Position numbers and translations under genes: made by a program | In this document: positions 49,782 through 61,723 of the stretch, one piece after another | How the letters are laid out: each line of letters opens with the position of its first letter | Position numbering within the stretch: the first letter of the stretch is position 1 | The notes under the pieces: generated by a model | Database searches by the model: none | Told to the model about the DNA's origin: nothing | The model's input: the letters and a program-made list of their open reading frames with translations, nothing else | Source of the DNA: Dactylonectria macrodidyma | Lineage: Eukaryota > Ascomycota > Sordariomycetes > Hypocreales > Nectriaceae | Assembly (NCBI GenBank): GCA_020744425.1 | Contig: JAGMUV010000006.1 | Location: forward strand, 1,922,001-1,986,000 | Direction of reading: 5' to 3' | DNA length: 64,000 nucleotides

Positions 49782-50614
49782 ATGGCTACCGCTTTTGAAC
49801 CCTCGCTTTCTGCAAGCCTCAGTCGCCAGACACTGACGCCTGCTGGTCCGTCTATGGCAGACACTCTGCCCAATATCAACTTCGGATTTGACGACTTGCG
49901 CGACCGAATGGCCAAGTTCACCGCCAAATTCGACGCTTTCATCGAACAGGGTCGCAAGCGTGTTTTGGAGGAGCGCAACCAATTTCGCATGAATGTCGCA
50001 GAGCTTCAAGGTTTGCGAAACCTGAACTGATCTTGATGCGCCCGTGGCTAACCCCTTGTTTTCTAGAGGATCAACGCATGAAGAAGAGAGACATCGAAAT
50101 CGTCCATGTCAAGACATCGACGCACCAACAAACCGTTGAGAAGGAAGAGGCCGAGACCCGGGAGATGGAGGCAGCTATCAACTCCTTCGCTACCCAGCGC
50201 GACAACCACCTCGCCGCCCGTGACCGCCTCAAGGCCCAGATCGCGCAGACCCAGGCCGAGATCGACGCGCGACTGGCCGCGCAGCGTTCACACGCACAGC
50301 AACAGGAGGCGCAGTCGCGATTCAACGTCCCAGAGCTGGACTTTTGGATCACGAACCTTTGCCTGAAAATCGAAGGGGCAGGCCACGACGACCGACTCAA
50401 GTTTGTTTACACACACATCGATGAGAAGGACTGGGAGCGGGAAGCGTGGTTCGAACTCGTCACTAGCTCTCGCGACTACGATGTTAAGCACTGTCGGCCG
50501 AAGCTGGAGAGAGAGAAGGTCGAGCGAGTTCTGGACCGGGTTAATGAGTCGAGAGAGTTGGTGGTGCTCCTCAAGGGAATGAGGGAGTTGTTTGTGGAGG
50601 CGATGAAGTCTTGA
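49782..50614 (+). CDS. SPC25: Kinetochore protein Spc25 (NDC80 complex)
   Basis: Exons 49782-50010 and 50067-50614 give 258 residues. Spc25 pairs with Spc24 at the inner end of the NDC80 complex, which links kinetochores to microtubules. The N-terminus is polar and unstructured, then NINFGFDDLRDRMAKFTAKF leads into a long coiled coil (about residues 45-160) rich in Glu, Arg, Lys and Gln with heptad-like spacing. The globular C-terminal domain follows: FNVPELDFWITNLCLKIEG, RLKFVYTHIDEKDW, EAWFELVTSSRDYDV, and a final helix ending FVEAMKS. This is the typical fungal Spc25 RWD-like domain and length. The start is the only ATG before NFGFDDLRDR that fits. Confidence 0.93.
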
Positions 50615-51612
50615 TCGTTCGATTTTCTGTATAATTTTCTATCGATACCATATCACGCCCTCATGTGTCCAAGAAAGCAAGCTGGAGATATTTCAATCCA
50701 CCAATGATTTCCGAGTACACACACGACATGCCCTGTTTTATAGGCATGGTTCATGGCCTACTCCTCAGGCAATTCGTGTCAGTCTTGGATGCTTCAGGAA
50801 TGCTGTCTTGTGCAATAGCCATTAGTTTGTCATTCACCAACGACAACTGGCGGAAGTATGTCGTCTCAATGATCGAGCAACCTCAACCAGTAAACAAGGC
50901 ACGCCATGACTATGAGTTGCCCAGTAGTTCACTTAGGTCCGAGTTCGCCCCCACTACTAATAACTGAACCACTTTTGAGAATTGAACCACTACAGATGAT
51001 GGAACCACTACTGGTGCTTAAACAGGTGGGCACTGCAGGTCGAGTTTAGTAATGGACACATGGGTGAGCAAGGTGTACAGTCCCCGACGAACATGGGACC
51101 TGCTCGAACCGCTGATAGAGGAGGTAATAATGCCTCCATCAAAAGTGTACAAGGATGAAGAGAAGTGAAATGAGAAGCCTGGCTCATACTTTACCTACAA
51201 TACGAAGGAGAAAGGAAAGGAAAAAAGTGTTTTTAGGGATCAAAGCCGTTGGCTTGGCTGTGTCTTGATTATGGGGGGCATGTATGAATGGAGAACCAGA
51301 GCAAAGCCAGTACACGTTCAGCCGTTTCTGTTTTTCTGCTGAGGATCGATGAACATTCAATCACCGCATTTCAACGGCATTCAAACCAAAACTCCATTCT
51401 TGTCTGCTTTGCTGGTCGTTAAAGAGGAATGCTATAATTATCCAACCCATTGGCTGTAGCTTCTGTACCTAATCAACGCGTGCCACCAACCGCGTTTCTC
51501 CCCCACCAACCTCCCCACCTCCACTTCCCTAACCCACCAACTGTGACCTCGCCTTCGCCTCTAACAAGTATCAACCCAGACTCATCCGATCGCATTGCAT
51601 CGCTTCGCCGCC
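50615..51612. other. Intergenic, no gene seen
   Basis: About 1 kb between SPC25 and the MOZART1 gene. It holds a 100-codon frame at 50665-50967 without any domain. Near 50965-51020 the phrase GAACCACTA(C/T) recurs several times, a small repeat. The rest is promoter and leader of the next gene. Confidence 0.45.
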
Positions 51613-51980
51613 ATGCCCGAGACCGACAAACACGCCGCGGCGCAGCAGGCCGTCGACATTCTTCATGAAATTTCTACTATTCTCGTGCGTTTTCAACCCG
51701 ACGCGTTCGTGCCAACCGCCCCGCTGACCTGAGCTTCTCTAGAACTGCGAACTCGATCGGCGCACCTTGTCCATCTGCATTTCCATGATTGAGCGCGGCG
51801 TTAACCCCGAAGCACTGGCGGTAAGTATCTTGTCAAATGGATTACCCCTGTCAATTTGTATCCATCAGAGTCGTAGTCTGATCAGTGGCGTTCGTCGTCT
51901 GTTAGCAAGTCATCAAGGAGCTGAGACAGGAAGCTCAAGGGGTTGAGCACAATGCCGCTGCGGCGGCAAGACGGCGGTGA
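51613..51980 (+). CDS. MZT1: MOZART1 mitotic-spindle organizing protein (gamma-tubulin complex)
   Basis: Three very short exons, 51613-51684, 51743-51820 and 51906-51980, give a 74-residue protein. The spliced protein contains [20 protein letters not shown] and [20 protein letters not shown], the conserved MOZART1 helices and GVNPEAL signature. MZT1 binds the N-terminal regions of gamma-tubulin complex proteins and is needed to bring the complex to spindle pole bodies. All three exons are in phase 0, and both introns have GTGCGT/GTAAGT donors and a CTAG or TTAG acceptor. Because each exon is about 75 nt, the gene is easily missed by open-frame searches. It converges on the CHY/RING gene. Identification is confident. 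Confidence 0.93.
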
Positions 51981-52413
51981 TGTCGACTATGACACTGGGG
52001 AATTGACGATTACGGGTTCCCTTAAATGATGTAAAATGCGGGACCTTGGTGTTTATAGGAGTATTGATTCAACACGTCATTGCCATTGCGAGCTGAATAG
52101 AAAGCTCATCACATTGTGCTCCGTCCATATATCCAACGGTGAAAGTCCATAAATGCCCCAAAACTCCGCCATTCCAATAACCCAGGTTGCGATACCGGTA
52201 CATACGGAACTACACCATCAATCTCTCCGAAAGAACGCCAGAAGCCATGAGATTCCATGGAGAGAGAATAAGTAGCCCTGAACTGCTATCCCTTCAAATT
52301 CGAGACCGAACAAACACCCCGCGTTATGTGTTCCCCCATAGAGAAATATCATAAATTATGTAGTTCCTAGCGTTTCTGCAGTTGACGATTCGAAAAAAGT
52401 GGGCTTGCATAGC
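51981..52413. other. Convergent 3' flanks, no gene seen
   Basis: A 433-base stretch between the stop codons of MZT1 (+) and the CHY/RING gene (-), probably both 3' untranslated regions. Confidence 0.5.
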
Positions 52414-54332
52414 TCATCGGTGTCCAATGAGGATAATCTCGTCGTCATCCTCGTCGTCGTCATCATCATCTTCGGCATCGGAGAGGCCATCAGAGTCTTC
52501 ATCCGATTCGGATTCCTCCTCGCTGCTTGAAGCTTCCGCATTGTTGGCGTGGCTCCTCCAGAGCCTTAAAATGTCGTTGTCTGACTCGTCATCTTGTGGC
52601 AGATGGGCCGCGATGAACCCAAAGCCTAGGGGAGGGGAGACTGATCGCGCCACCCTGTCAGGTGCACGATACTGAGCCTCTACTCCATGTGAAGAATGTC
52701 TCCGTCTGTTCACCGCCACAGAAGTGACCCTGCTCCCGGATATCGACGAGTGAGCCTGATTATTTGCTTCCCTCGCGTGTGATCCACTCGCGTCAACTGC
52801 CGGCTCTCCGTCCTCAGTCAAAGTCGGCTGTGCCTGTCCAGAGTCCCTCCCATGGATGTTCATTTCCACGGTGTTATAAGACCGACATATGGAGCACTTT
52901 AGACCTAACCAGTGATAGCGAACGGTGCTCTTCCCCGAGCAGTCGTTGCACAGAATGACTGCTGTAGTGTCACGGAACTCTGGAGGCATCGGCTGGCTCT
53001 GAATAGCCACGTCCAGGTTGCGGAACTGGCTTTCCATGTTTGTGAGGCTCTTGTTGCATATTGGGCACTTGTAAGACACTTTCATGTGTTGGTCGTAACA
53101 TCTCTTATGGATGCTGTGGCCACAAGGCATGAACACAACTGGCCGTGGCGACGTGAACATGTACTCTCCACAAATAGGACAGTCGCAATCAGTAGATCGC
53201 TCGATACACTTGTGCGAGGTCTCAATGGATGTAGAAATGCATGCACGACAGGTCTGGGTTACAGTTAGCGATCGCATCCGTCTATTTCGAACTGGTAGCT
53301 CACCTTGCAGTGGAAGAAGTCTTTGCCCAGTCCCATACCACGTCGGCAGATGCCACAATCGCTGCAGTGATAGATAGACTTGCTCTGTCGGTTCTCCCAA
53401 AGCTTGCAGATGTTACAGTAGTAGTGTGCAGCAATTTCGCCACAGCCGACGCAAGTGTTGGATGCTTTCTGCGGGGTTGCACAAATCATACACAGCATAT
53501 TCCTGGTTTCCCTGCGAACAAGATTATGGTCTTCATTCGCGTCATGGCAGAAGCGACATGTGTACCACTTCTTGCATGTGAAGCACTGGAGTTTGACGTT
53601 TCGCTCATAGTGCTGGCACCCGAGGCGTTGGTCCGTTTCCGATACTACCTCGGAGAGTACCGAAGCCGTTTCACTTCCGTGCTGCTTCGGCTGCTTCACC
53701 GGGACGTACGTGGGCATGATGTCTTCATCGCTCAAGATGAACTTCTCGGCATCCGGTGCCTCTCCTGATGGATTCTGCCAGAACTTCAACGGTCGTGATG
53801 TCGGCGACTGGGCCAATACTGACTCTAGTGGCTCAGCACCTTCGAGGACCTTGGCGATATGCAAGTCGGTCCTCGAGGCACGGTATCCCTCCAATAGAGT
53901 GTCATGTATCAATTTCGCCTTCTCCTCCGACGAAACATTACGTGCGTTGATACCATGGATCTTGGTCCTCAATTCTTGCATGCCATCGTCTTCGGGAATC
54001 TTGCGCGGGCTGCGTGGACTCAGAGCCTGGCTGATGTGATCGCGGGCAGGCGATGCATCAGCCATAGCGGGTGTCGGGGTGGGATCCTCAAAACTAATTC
54101 GGATCTCCTGGGTCGAGGTGTTGAGGGGTCGTATGAGGGGGGATTCGTTGAGGATGTCCGAGTTAGGGACAGGGCTATCGATATCGATGTCGCGGGTGTT
54201 GCTCACTGCTTCGTCTGTGTGCGCAGAGGACTTGTCCCCATCGCCAACGAAGGTGGAGCGGGAGATTTCGGAGAATCGGCGTGCTTGTCGCAAGACGGGA
54301 TTGATGAGAAAGTCGGAGACGAGAGAAGACAT
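52414..54332 (-). CDS. CHY- and RING-type zinc-finger ubiquitin ligase (RCHY1/Pirh2-like)
   Basis: Exons 54332-53304 and 53253-52414 give 622 residues. The N-terminal 215 residues are Ser/Pro-rich and disordered-looking, with a helical patch KAKLIHDTLLEGYRASRTDL. Next is a CHY zinc finger beginning LGCQHYERNVKLQCFTCKKW with a long series of paired Cys/His. A CTCHY-like segment (YYCNICKLWE, YHCSDCGICRRG) is continued across the intron into TCRACIST. The RING-H2 domain follows: CPICGEYMF with PCGHSIHKRCYDQH and YKCPIC. A zinc ribbon (CNDCSG...CSICRSYNT) completes the RCHY1 order. The C-terminus is very acidic (Glu/Ser/Asp runs). By family it is a ubiquitin E3 ligase. Start is the ATG at 54332. 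Substrates are unknown. Confidence 0.95.
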
Positions 54333-56068
54333 GGGGGAGGATGATGCTGGTGGTGGCAACTGGCAAGGGCCAGAGAGAGGTGAGCGGTGCAAGATTGACC
54401 GGGTGTAGGTAGTACAGGGGTCGGAAGTCCCCGATATATGGCCAACAAGAGAGGTAAGAAGACACGGGCGAGAAGAGGAGTGAGTAAAGGATTGAGCAAA
54501 GGAGGGGAATATTGCAAGCTAAACTCGACGCCTCACGAGAGCATGAGGGCGGGATGACGAGAGTCTAGAGGGTCTAGAGGGTCTCAGTCGAGTGGGAGTG
54601 GCCACGAGAAGGGATGGATGACATAAGGCATCTCATTCGGGCGCTATGCACGTACAGGTGTGCAGGTCTCCGCGTCGCGGAGCCTAACTTATTAGCAGCG
54701 GGCCATTTCAGTTAAATTTCAGCATGTGATTGATCGCACTTGGATGCTGTAGTGGGTTGCAGACACCACTTCTGGAAGACGGCGTGGCTTGCAGTGGGGC
54801 GCCTGAACCTCAAAGGGACCTTCAGCAGCGTCTCACATGCTGTGGCGTGGGGCTAACTATTGGCTTTAGGTATGGAGTACTGTACCAGCTGCGCGCCTCT
54901 CCATGTTTTGTACGGAGTAGTTCTGTGGGTTCGCGGCTTTATTATTGTGAGTGTGATCGAGTTAAGTTACATGCAGCCGACAAGGGCAACCACGGGTATG
55001 GAGGGTTACATTCAGCATTGCTTTTGTCGCCTCATTGAACTATCTAGATGCGATAACGGAACGGTCCAATTGTATATCCACGAAGAACATGTTTTGCCAG
55101 ACATGAGTGAGATGTTACTTGAAACGAACCTCTGGAATCACACTGGCACGGTGAGCTGATATGTCCGCACCTGGTATGCAAAGACAGGGACTACGTACAA
55201 GCCGAAGTCGGGAGGCTCCGTTAAATATCTAGGTACACAACACATGATCAGGTTTCAAGGTGAGCCAATTGGAGAGTCTAATACACCACCTATATGACAG
55301 ATTACAGAGCACAACGAGGGAGGTTACACCTGAGGAGACTGGTTTGAGAGATCAATCATTGATACTCTGCAGCCAACGCACCTAACGGTGAGACAAGTGC
55401 TGAAGTGGGTCAATCCTGCCGTTTTGAGACAACTAGGCCTAATTTGGTGAGGCGAGGGATTAAGTTAACATGAGCAGAACAACGAAAATGATCACTACCT
55501 TGTGTCGCAAACAGCGCCATGTCCAGTCGAATGCAATTATACGCCTCACAAAGTTCTATGGATTTATAATCCACGGAAGTTTTCAATTTTTGTTCATTCA
55601 GAACTCAATGTACATGTTCCTTCGAATAAACGCATGGTACCTAGTCAATTTCAACATTGTGGTCCAAATTATGGAACATGATGAAGACTTGTCACTCAGC
55701 TTACTCAGTACCAAGAAATGAGGTTGAGCTTGGACGGCTACAAAACGACGTTTTCCAACCGTGCCGTGACACGACGAGTTCACGTCACTCGTTTAGAAAA
55801 CAGCAAATTTTATGCAGATTTTGATAAAGCGAATGCTTGCTTTCAACCATTCTAAACCTGATGCCTTCAAGCTCCTATCGTTGGCGGACAATTCGATGAA
55901 ACGCAAATGTGTGTGAGCACAGCAACCAGCATCCTTCGGAGTCGGACGAATGTCGGCGACTTCTTGCTCACAGAAGGGAACCCACGCAGGTTTAAATAGC
56001 TGGTTGTGCGTCATTCATTCATGGCATTTCCGTCAAAATCGGGAAGAAAAGAAACACAAGTGTTCATC
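54333..56068. other. Intergenic, no gene seen
   Basis: A 1.7-kb stretch between divergent genes CHY/RING (-) and the cupin (+). Apart from a short GTCTAGAG repetition near 54565-54590 I see no structure, and the frames lack domains. It contains both promoters. Confidence 0.45.
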
Positions 56069-56760
56069 ATGCCGCGAACTGTTACTCGAGATGAGTCGTC
56101 TTTATTCCTGCCGGAGGGGGGTGTCGAGTTTGCCGACTGTCGGGCGAGCGAACCCACTTCCACCGTCGTTTTCCGTGTCGGGACGACGCTCAAAACTGGT
56201 CTTCACTGGCACGAGGACAAGACTGGTAAGTTTGACAGACAAATTCGCCGCCAGAGTTTTTGTATATTTCACTTTACTCACACTCGCTAGAATACTTGCA
56301 AGTGACGCAGGGCCATGCTCTCATTACGGTTGGAGACAGGACTGCCGTATTTAGCCCCAAGGATGGCGTCGTCACTATCCCACGGTTTACAATCCACCAG
56401 TACAGTCGGGCTGACGACAGCGAGGAAGGGGCAGCTTCCCAGGATATTGACCTGCTGGTGACAGAATGGACTGATCCGAACGATGGAGACAAGGCAATCT
56501 TTTTTCGCAACGTCATCAGCTGCATCAAGGATAAGGAGGATGGACTGTTGGGTGGTCTGGTCTTACTGTTGTCGCTTTTTGTGGTGATGCACTCACATGA
56601 CAATTATCCTCTGCTTTGGTCTGGGCCCAAGTTTCTCGGAGGCAGAGTACAGTTGGCAATTCGACGAATAGTGACACATGGAGTACTGAAAATGGCTGCG
56701 GGAGTTGGATATTGTATAGGGTTGAAGGGGACCTACAGTGAATACACGCCAACAAGCTGA
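56069..56760 (+). CDS. Small cupin-domain protein
   Basis: Exons 56069-56225 and 56291-56760, joined across a 65-nt GTAAGT...CTAG intron, give 208 residues. The first cupin motif lies in GLHWHEDKTEYLQVTQGHA, with the intron within it, and supplies His/His/Glu metal ligands. The second, weaker motif is IPRFTIHQYSRA, giving the final His. Thus a single beta-barrel spans about residues 25-125. The C-terminal part contains a hydrophobic run (GGLVLLLSLFVVM, about 138-152), which could be a membrane anchor or amphipathic helix and is unusual for a cupin. The reaction is unknown; many such fungal cupins are uncharacterised. No signal peptide. Coding status is firm, function is open. Confidence 0.85.
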
Positions 56761-58011
56761 CAGGGGAATTCGCATGTGATGAGTTCGTATCGGAGCGGAC
56801 TGGGATTAGGAGCTGCTGACAAGGGTCGCGTCGGATCGGATGGATCTATTATTATCATGAGGGTTAATGGTTGGCAGTTTCTGCTTTTTATTCACCTTGA
56901 GAGCTGAACTATCAGTGATCAAATCGATACGCCAAGTCAACCGACCCATAAGGGAGTCTTGTAAAGATTTGTCTTGTGTTCTTGAGGGGGATGTCCAACA
57001 CCACGGTTGTTGCCTCATGGACAGGGGCAGCTTCACTGATGGTGCCACTGGGCCAGGGAGAAGTGGTTCCGTTGGCGGGAAGGGCGATCTTGAGAGTGGC
57101 TTGTGGATTTGGAGCATTTGTGGCTCGTGCGATGGAGATGACAGCGCCCATAGCTTGGCTACTAGACCCGTCAAGGCCGCGTCCTCGGCAAGGCGTTTTA
57201 GGGGGATGTTGGGACCTTGGAGGCGGCTTACGGGATTCACAGAGGCTCAAGGCCCAAGGATCCACTGATGTTTATTAGTGGGGATGTGGCTAGCGCTCCT
57301 TCAACCCCCTGGCACTCGCAGCTCTTCTCCTGGACTGAAGGACTGAATGGGCTGAATGAATGAACCGAACCCTGTCAGCAGCTGGACTCGCTGCGCACAG
57401 TGGAGATCGGGCTGACGGCTGGCGGAGTGTTTCGATTGTTTCGACTGGCCCAGATTCGACGCCACGCGTGGAATTTCCTGAGGCACAGTGGCCAGCCGGG
57501 GGGGGGGGGGGCTTGAAGGGGAGTCTTTGACCCAGTCTTACCACGTACTGCGAGACAGTGCTAGTGCTCCGACAGCCCAGTGAAGCATATGTGGCATTTC
57601 AGGGGACGGCGTTGAGTGCGTGTCGTGTCGTGTCGTTAACGGAACTCTTGGAACCACCACGCCGCCAATTCTTTTTTCGACCACGAACCAGTCGACCACC
57701 AATCTGGCCTTGGTCTCGGGTCTTTCTTCTTCCTTCTTCCTTCTCCTCCTCCCTTCTTCTTCACACTACGACATCGCTACAGGTCCTGGCCTTTCTGCCT
57801 CGATCTTCGCATTGACGACGGCCTATTGCCAGCCCTCGTCGACGCTGTCGCCCCCTTTGCTCCTTTGAGTCTGACAGCTCGTCCGGTCTTTTTCTCCTGC
57901 TGCCTTGCTCGGCACCTTTCTGCCGACCTCCATCTACCCCCTTTCACCTCGTCGCACCGCCCTCCTCGCGTCTTCTCCTAGGTCACCCTCACATCCATCG
58001 ATTGATACAGC
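56761..58011. other. Intergenic with a 14-G run; PMT2 leader
   Basis: No gene is recognised on either strand; the open frames at 56806-57278 overlap each other antisense and lack domains. A run of 14 G lies at 57498-57511. From about 57640 to 58011 the sequence is C/T-rich and probably the PMT2 5' leader. Confidence 0.45.
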
Positions 58012-60458
58012 ATGGCTGCCGACAAGGCCGCCGCCTCTGGCGTCGACGTAGGCGATGGTCTCAGACTGCGTCCCGTCGCTCCGGCGCAAGCAACCTATGA
58101 GCCTCAGGCCTCCCAACCCGAGGACAACAAGAAGCTGGTCAAGAAGGTACGGCGCTTTGCGTTTCTAGGCATTGAGAGAGGAAGATGCTAACTGCGGCTC
58201 TAGGAGAAGTCCTTCCTCGACGTCCTCGACGAGTGGGAGGTTGTCATTGCCCCGCTGATCTTCACAGCCTTGGCTATCTTCACCCGACTATACAAAATTG
58301 GCATCAGCAACATCGTCACCTGGGATGAAGCCCAGTAAGTTTCCCAGTCTGGGCGGCTCCAGGATCATCGCTAACCCTTGACGCACAGCTTTGGAAAGTT
58401 TGGAAGCTACTACATCAAGCATGAATACTACTTCGACGTTCACCCTCCCCTCGGCAAGATGCTAGTTGGTCTCTCTGGAGTCCTCGCTGGTTACAACGGA
58501 TCGTTCGAGTTCAAGTCCGGCGAGAAGTACCCCGAAGATGTCGACTATACTTTCATGCGTGCCTTCAATGCTGCCTTCGGTATTGCCTGCATTCCCCTGG
58601 CCTATTTCACTGCTCGAGAGCTTAAACTCCGTCGTCCCGCTGTCTGGCTCGTCGCTCTCATGGTTCTCTGCGAAAACTCGTACACCACCATCAGCCGCTT
58701 CATCCTCCTCGATTCTATGCTTCTGTGCGGCACCGTCGCCACCGTCTTCTGCTGGGCCAAGTTTCATAACCAGCGCCACAGCAGCTTTGAGCCTGAGTGG
58801 TTCTTCTGGCTTTTCATGACTGGTATCAGCATTGGCTGCGTATGCAGTGTCAAGCTTGTTGGTCTCTTTGTCACTGCCTTGGTTGGCTTGTACACCATTG
58901 AGGATCTCTGGAACAAGTATGGTGACACCAAGATGCCTGTTGTAGGTAGCCCTCGTCCCTGTGGCTTACCTTGCAAACCACTGACATATCCCAGACCACC
59001 CTTGGCGCCCATGTTCTTACCCGAGTCGTTGGCCTTATCGTCATTCCTTTCCTCATTTACATGCTCTCCTTCGCTCTGCACTTCGCCATCCTCGACCGAA
59101 GCGGCCCTGGCGATGCTCAGATGAGCTCTCTGTTCCAGGCTAACCTGAAGGGCACCAATGTTGGAAAGGACAGCCCCCTGGAGATCGTGCTGGGTTCCCG
59201 CGCGACCATCAAGAACATGGGATATGGTGGTGGTCTCCTTCACTCTCACGTTCAGACCTACCCTGAGGGCTCTAAGCAGCAGCAGATCACTTGCTACCAC
59301 CACAAGGACACCAACAACGACTGGTTCTTCTACCCCAACCGCCGAGATGCTGCCTACAACCCAGAGGACCCGGAACTCCGATACATTGGAGACGGCTCCA
59401 CCATCCGTCTTCTCCACGCTCAGACCGGCCGCAACCTGCACTCTCACGACATCGCCGCACCCGTCACCCGTGGCCACAAGGAAGTTTCTTGCTATGGCAA
59501 CGTTACTGTCGGCGATGAGAAGGACCACTGGAAGATCGAGGTCGTCCGCGATGCGGCTTCTCGTGATTACAGCAAGCTCCGCACTCTTACAACCGCCTTC
59601 CGTCTCAAGAATGAGGTCATGGGCTGCTACCTCCGTGCCGGCAACGTGAACCTTCCCCAATGGGGTTTCAAGCAAATTGAGGTTACCTGCACCAAGGACA
59701 ACAACCCCCGTGACACCTACACTCACTGGAACGTCGAGGCCCATGTGAACGAGAAGCGTACGTTCAGCTCAATTAACAGAATCTCATACTCTGGCATATA
59801 CTAACTCGAACTAGTCCCCCCGGCTGAGGCTGGTGTCTACACCTCTCCTTTCTTCCACGACTTTATCCATCTCAACGTTGCGATGATGACCTCGAACAAC
59901 GCCCTTGTCCCCGATCCCGATAAGCAGGACGATCTTGCCTCTCAGTGGTACCAGTGGCCGGTGTTGAATGTCGGTCTCCGCATGTGTGGCTGGGGTGACG
60001 ATATCGTCAAGTACTTCCTTCTCGGCAACCCGCTTATCTACTGGGGCTCTACCCTCTCGCTCGGCGTTGTTGGCCTGGTTGTTGTTTGGTACATCCTCCG
60101 ATGGCAACGCGGATTCCGGGATCTCAACGAGAAGGAAGTTGATCTCATCCACTATGCGGCTCTCTACCCAATTGCTGGATGGTTCCTCCACTACCTTCCC
60201 TTTGTCATCATGGCGCGTGTCACCTACGTGCACCACTACTATCCAGCATTGTACTTTGCCGTTCTCACCTTCGGCTTCTTGATCGATTGGTTCATGCGTA
60301 ACCGCAACAAGGCCATTCAGGCCGTCGTCTACGGTGTTCTTTACACTGTCATCATTGGCCTGTACATTTACTTCATCCCTATCTGCTGGGGCATGACCGG
60401 CAACCACAAGCAGTACGGCTACATGAAGTGGTTCGACGGCTGGCGCATCACTGACTAA
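58012..60458 (+). CDS. PMT2: Dolichyl-phosphate-mannose protein mannosyltransferase, PMT2 subfamily
   Basis: Exons 58012-58146, 58204-58334, 58389-58941, 58995-59757 and 59815-60458 give 741 residues. It transfers mannose from dolichyl-phosphate-mannose to Ser/Thr of proteins entering the ER. The PMT N-terminal domain has [20 protein letters not shown] (Asp-Glu catalytic pair in the first lumenal loop) and [15 protein letters not shown], then multiple TM helices. A lumenal MIR region follows, with [34 protein letters not shown] and a third repeat. The C-terminal domain has FIHLNLAMM-like [20 protein letters not shown] and [14 protein letters not shown]. The sequence matches PMT2 better than PMT1 or PMT4. 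Many surface proteins with Ser/Thr stalks, such as those at 13123 and 41701, are typical substrates. Very secure. Confidence 0.96.
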
Positions 60459-60955
60459 GTGGTCGCCGAAGGCCCTCGTAAACGTGGATGAGGCTCTGTA
60501 CAGTCCACGTTGAGAGGTGTAACTATAGACGAGTCCGCTCAGCATGTATTATGGCGGAGACGCGAATACAATCCCCTCTTTTCAGACGGTCTGGGGATAT
60601 TGGAGGATGTTCGGAATCTAAGTCGAGGAAACGTATTTTCATGGATCTGGGCTGGGAAAGCGAGCAAGGAAAGACAAAAAGAGTTGAAGAAAGACAGTCA
60701 CCGGATCTTGATCTGCGTCTAATGCAATATGGGAGAAAGCTATTTTCTTTATAGGTGTTTCGGCGGCCTGGTAGGGCCGGCAGTGTATTACGCATTATTG
60801 TAAAATCCATGATGAGTACTTCAATTCATACACTTCTTTGATGATGACGTTTTTGTAGACAAGGGGGTATCATGATGCGTGTGCGTGCCTCCTGGACCGA
60901 TTGTGTCCTGTGTCTTCCGTCCTACTCTTTCTTGTATCAAGGCACTTTGCGAGAC
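60459..60955. other. Convergent 3' flanks, no gene seen
   Basis: A 497-base stretch between the PMT2 stop and the Rab stop, probably both 3' untranslated regions. Confidence 0.5.
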
Positions 60956-61723
60956 TTAGCAGCAGCCCCCAGCTGCCGATTTGCTCGAGTCGCCTGCCAG
61001 TCTCACCTGTCGGTTTCCACCTGCGGCTGGTCCCTTGACGCCGGATCTCCTGTCATTGAGATCATACTTACCGGCTTGAATGTTCTGGTATATCCTCTCG
61101 GCGACGCGCATGAACGCATTCTCGACGTTCTCGCCGCTCTTGGCGCTGGTCTCGACGTACTCCATGACGCCGTTGCGGCTAGCCCACTCCTCAGCTTCTT
61201 CGCGGGTGACCTCGCGCTTGTTGTCGTCCTGCTGTGTGAGGTCGGCCTTGTTTCCGACGAGGATAACGACAATATCAGGCTCGGCGATCTGGCGCAGGTC
61301 GTTGAGCCAGTCAGTGACGTGCTGGAAGGTCTGCTTCCGGGAGAGGTCGAATACGAGGAGGGCGCCGCTAGCGCCGCGGAAGTAGGAGCGGGTGACGGAT
61401 TTGTACGTCTCCTGGCCGGCTGTATCCCAGAGGGAGAGCTTCATATGCTTCTGGGGCACCGAGGAGGAGTCGCGCGGAGGTTCGGGCAGGCCATCGGGGG
61501 AGGCGTCGGGATCTGAAGGGTCGGCGGAGGAGGGGCGGACTTCGGGTTTGGAGTGCGGCGGGCCGACGGGGACGATGCGGGAGCCGAACTCGACGCCGAT
61601 GGTGACGTCGTGATGGGGGGAGAAGCGGCCTTCGCAGAGGCGGATGGTGAGGCTAGACTTGCCGCATCCTGAGTCGCCGATGCAGACGAGCTTGGCGATG
61701 TAGTCCCAAGGAGTGCCCGACAT
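60956..61723 (-). CDS. Rab4-like small GTPase with an inserted loop
   Basis: A single exon of 255 residues. The G motifs are in order: P-loop GDSGCGKSS (about 16-24), switch I ending TIGVEFGS, WDTAGQE, NKAD and TSAKSGE. The GVEFGSRIV and TRSYFRGASGALLVFDLS segments resemble Rab4/Rab14. The C-terminus ends GGCC, a geranylgeranylation signal, so it is membrane-bound. Between strands beta-2 and beta-3 there is an insert of about 35 residues rich in Pro/Ser/Asp (roughly residues 55-90), and switch II reads QETYKS rather than the usual QERFRS. A perfect GTAAGT lies at codons near GKYDLND and an AG 45 bases later would allow an in-frame 15-residue removal, but the retained residues match Rab4, so I keep them. 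By family it acts in endosome recycling. Confidence 0.92.
   Translation of the reverse strand: MSGTPWDYIAKLVCIGDSGCGKSSLTIRLCEGRFSPHHDVTIGVEFGSRIVPVGPPHSKPEVRPSSADPSDPDASPDGLPEPPRDSSSVPQKHMKLSLWDTAGQETYKSVTRSYFRGASGALLVFDLSRKQTFQHVTDWLNDLRQIAEPDIVVILVGNKADLTQQDDNKREVTREEAEEWASRNGVMEYVETSAKSGENVENAFMRVAERIYQNIQAGKYDLNDRRSGVKGPAAGGNRQVRLAGDSSKSAAGGCC

Noticed and set aside
57498..57511. Run of 14 G as a possible G-quadruplex
   Set aside because: A single homopolymer in non-coding sequence; its exact length may be uncertain and no function can be argued.
58764..59744. 326-codon minus-strand frame opposite PMT2
   Set aside because: It is a shadow of the PMT2 exons and has no known domain.
61036..61080. 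45-nt GTAAGT...CAG intron in the Rab gene
   Set aside because: The 15 residues match the usual Rab4 C-terminal region (GKYDLNDRRSGV), so it is taken as coding; noted as a possible minor isoform.
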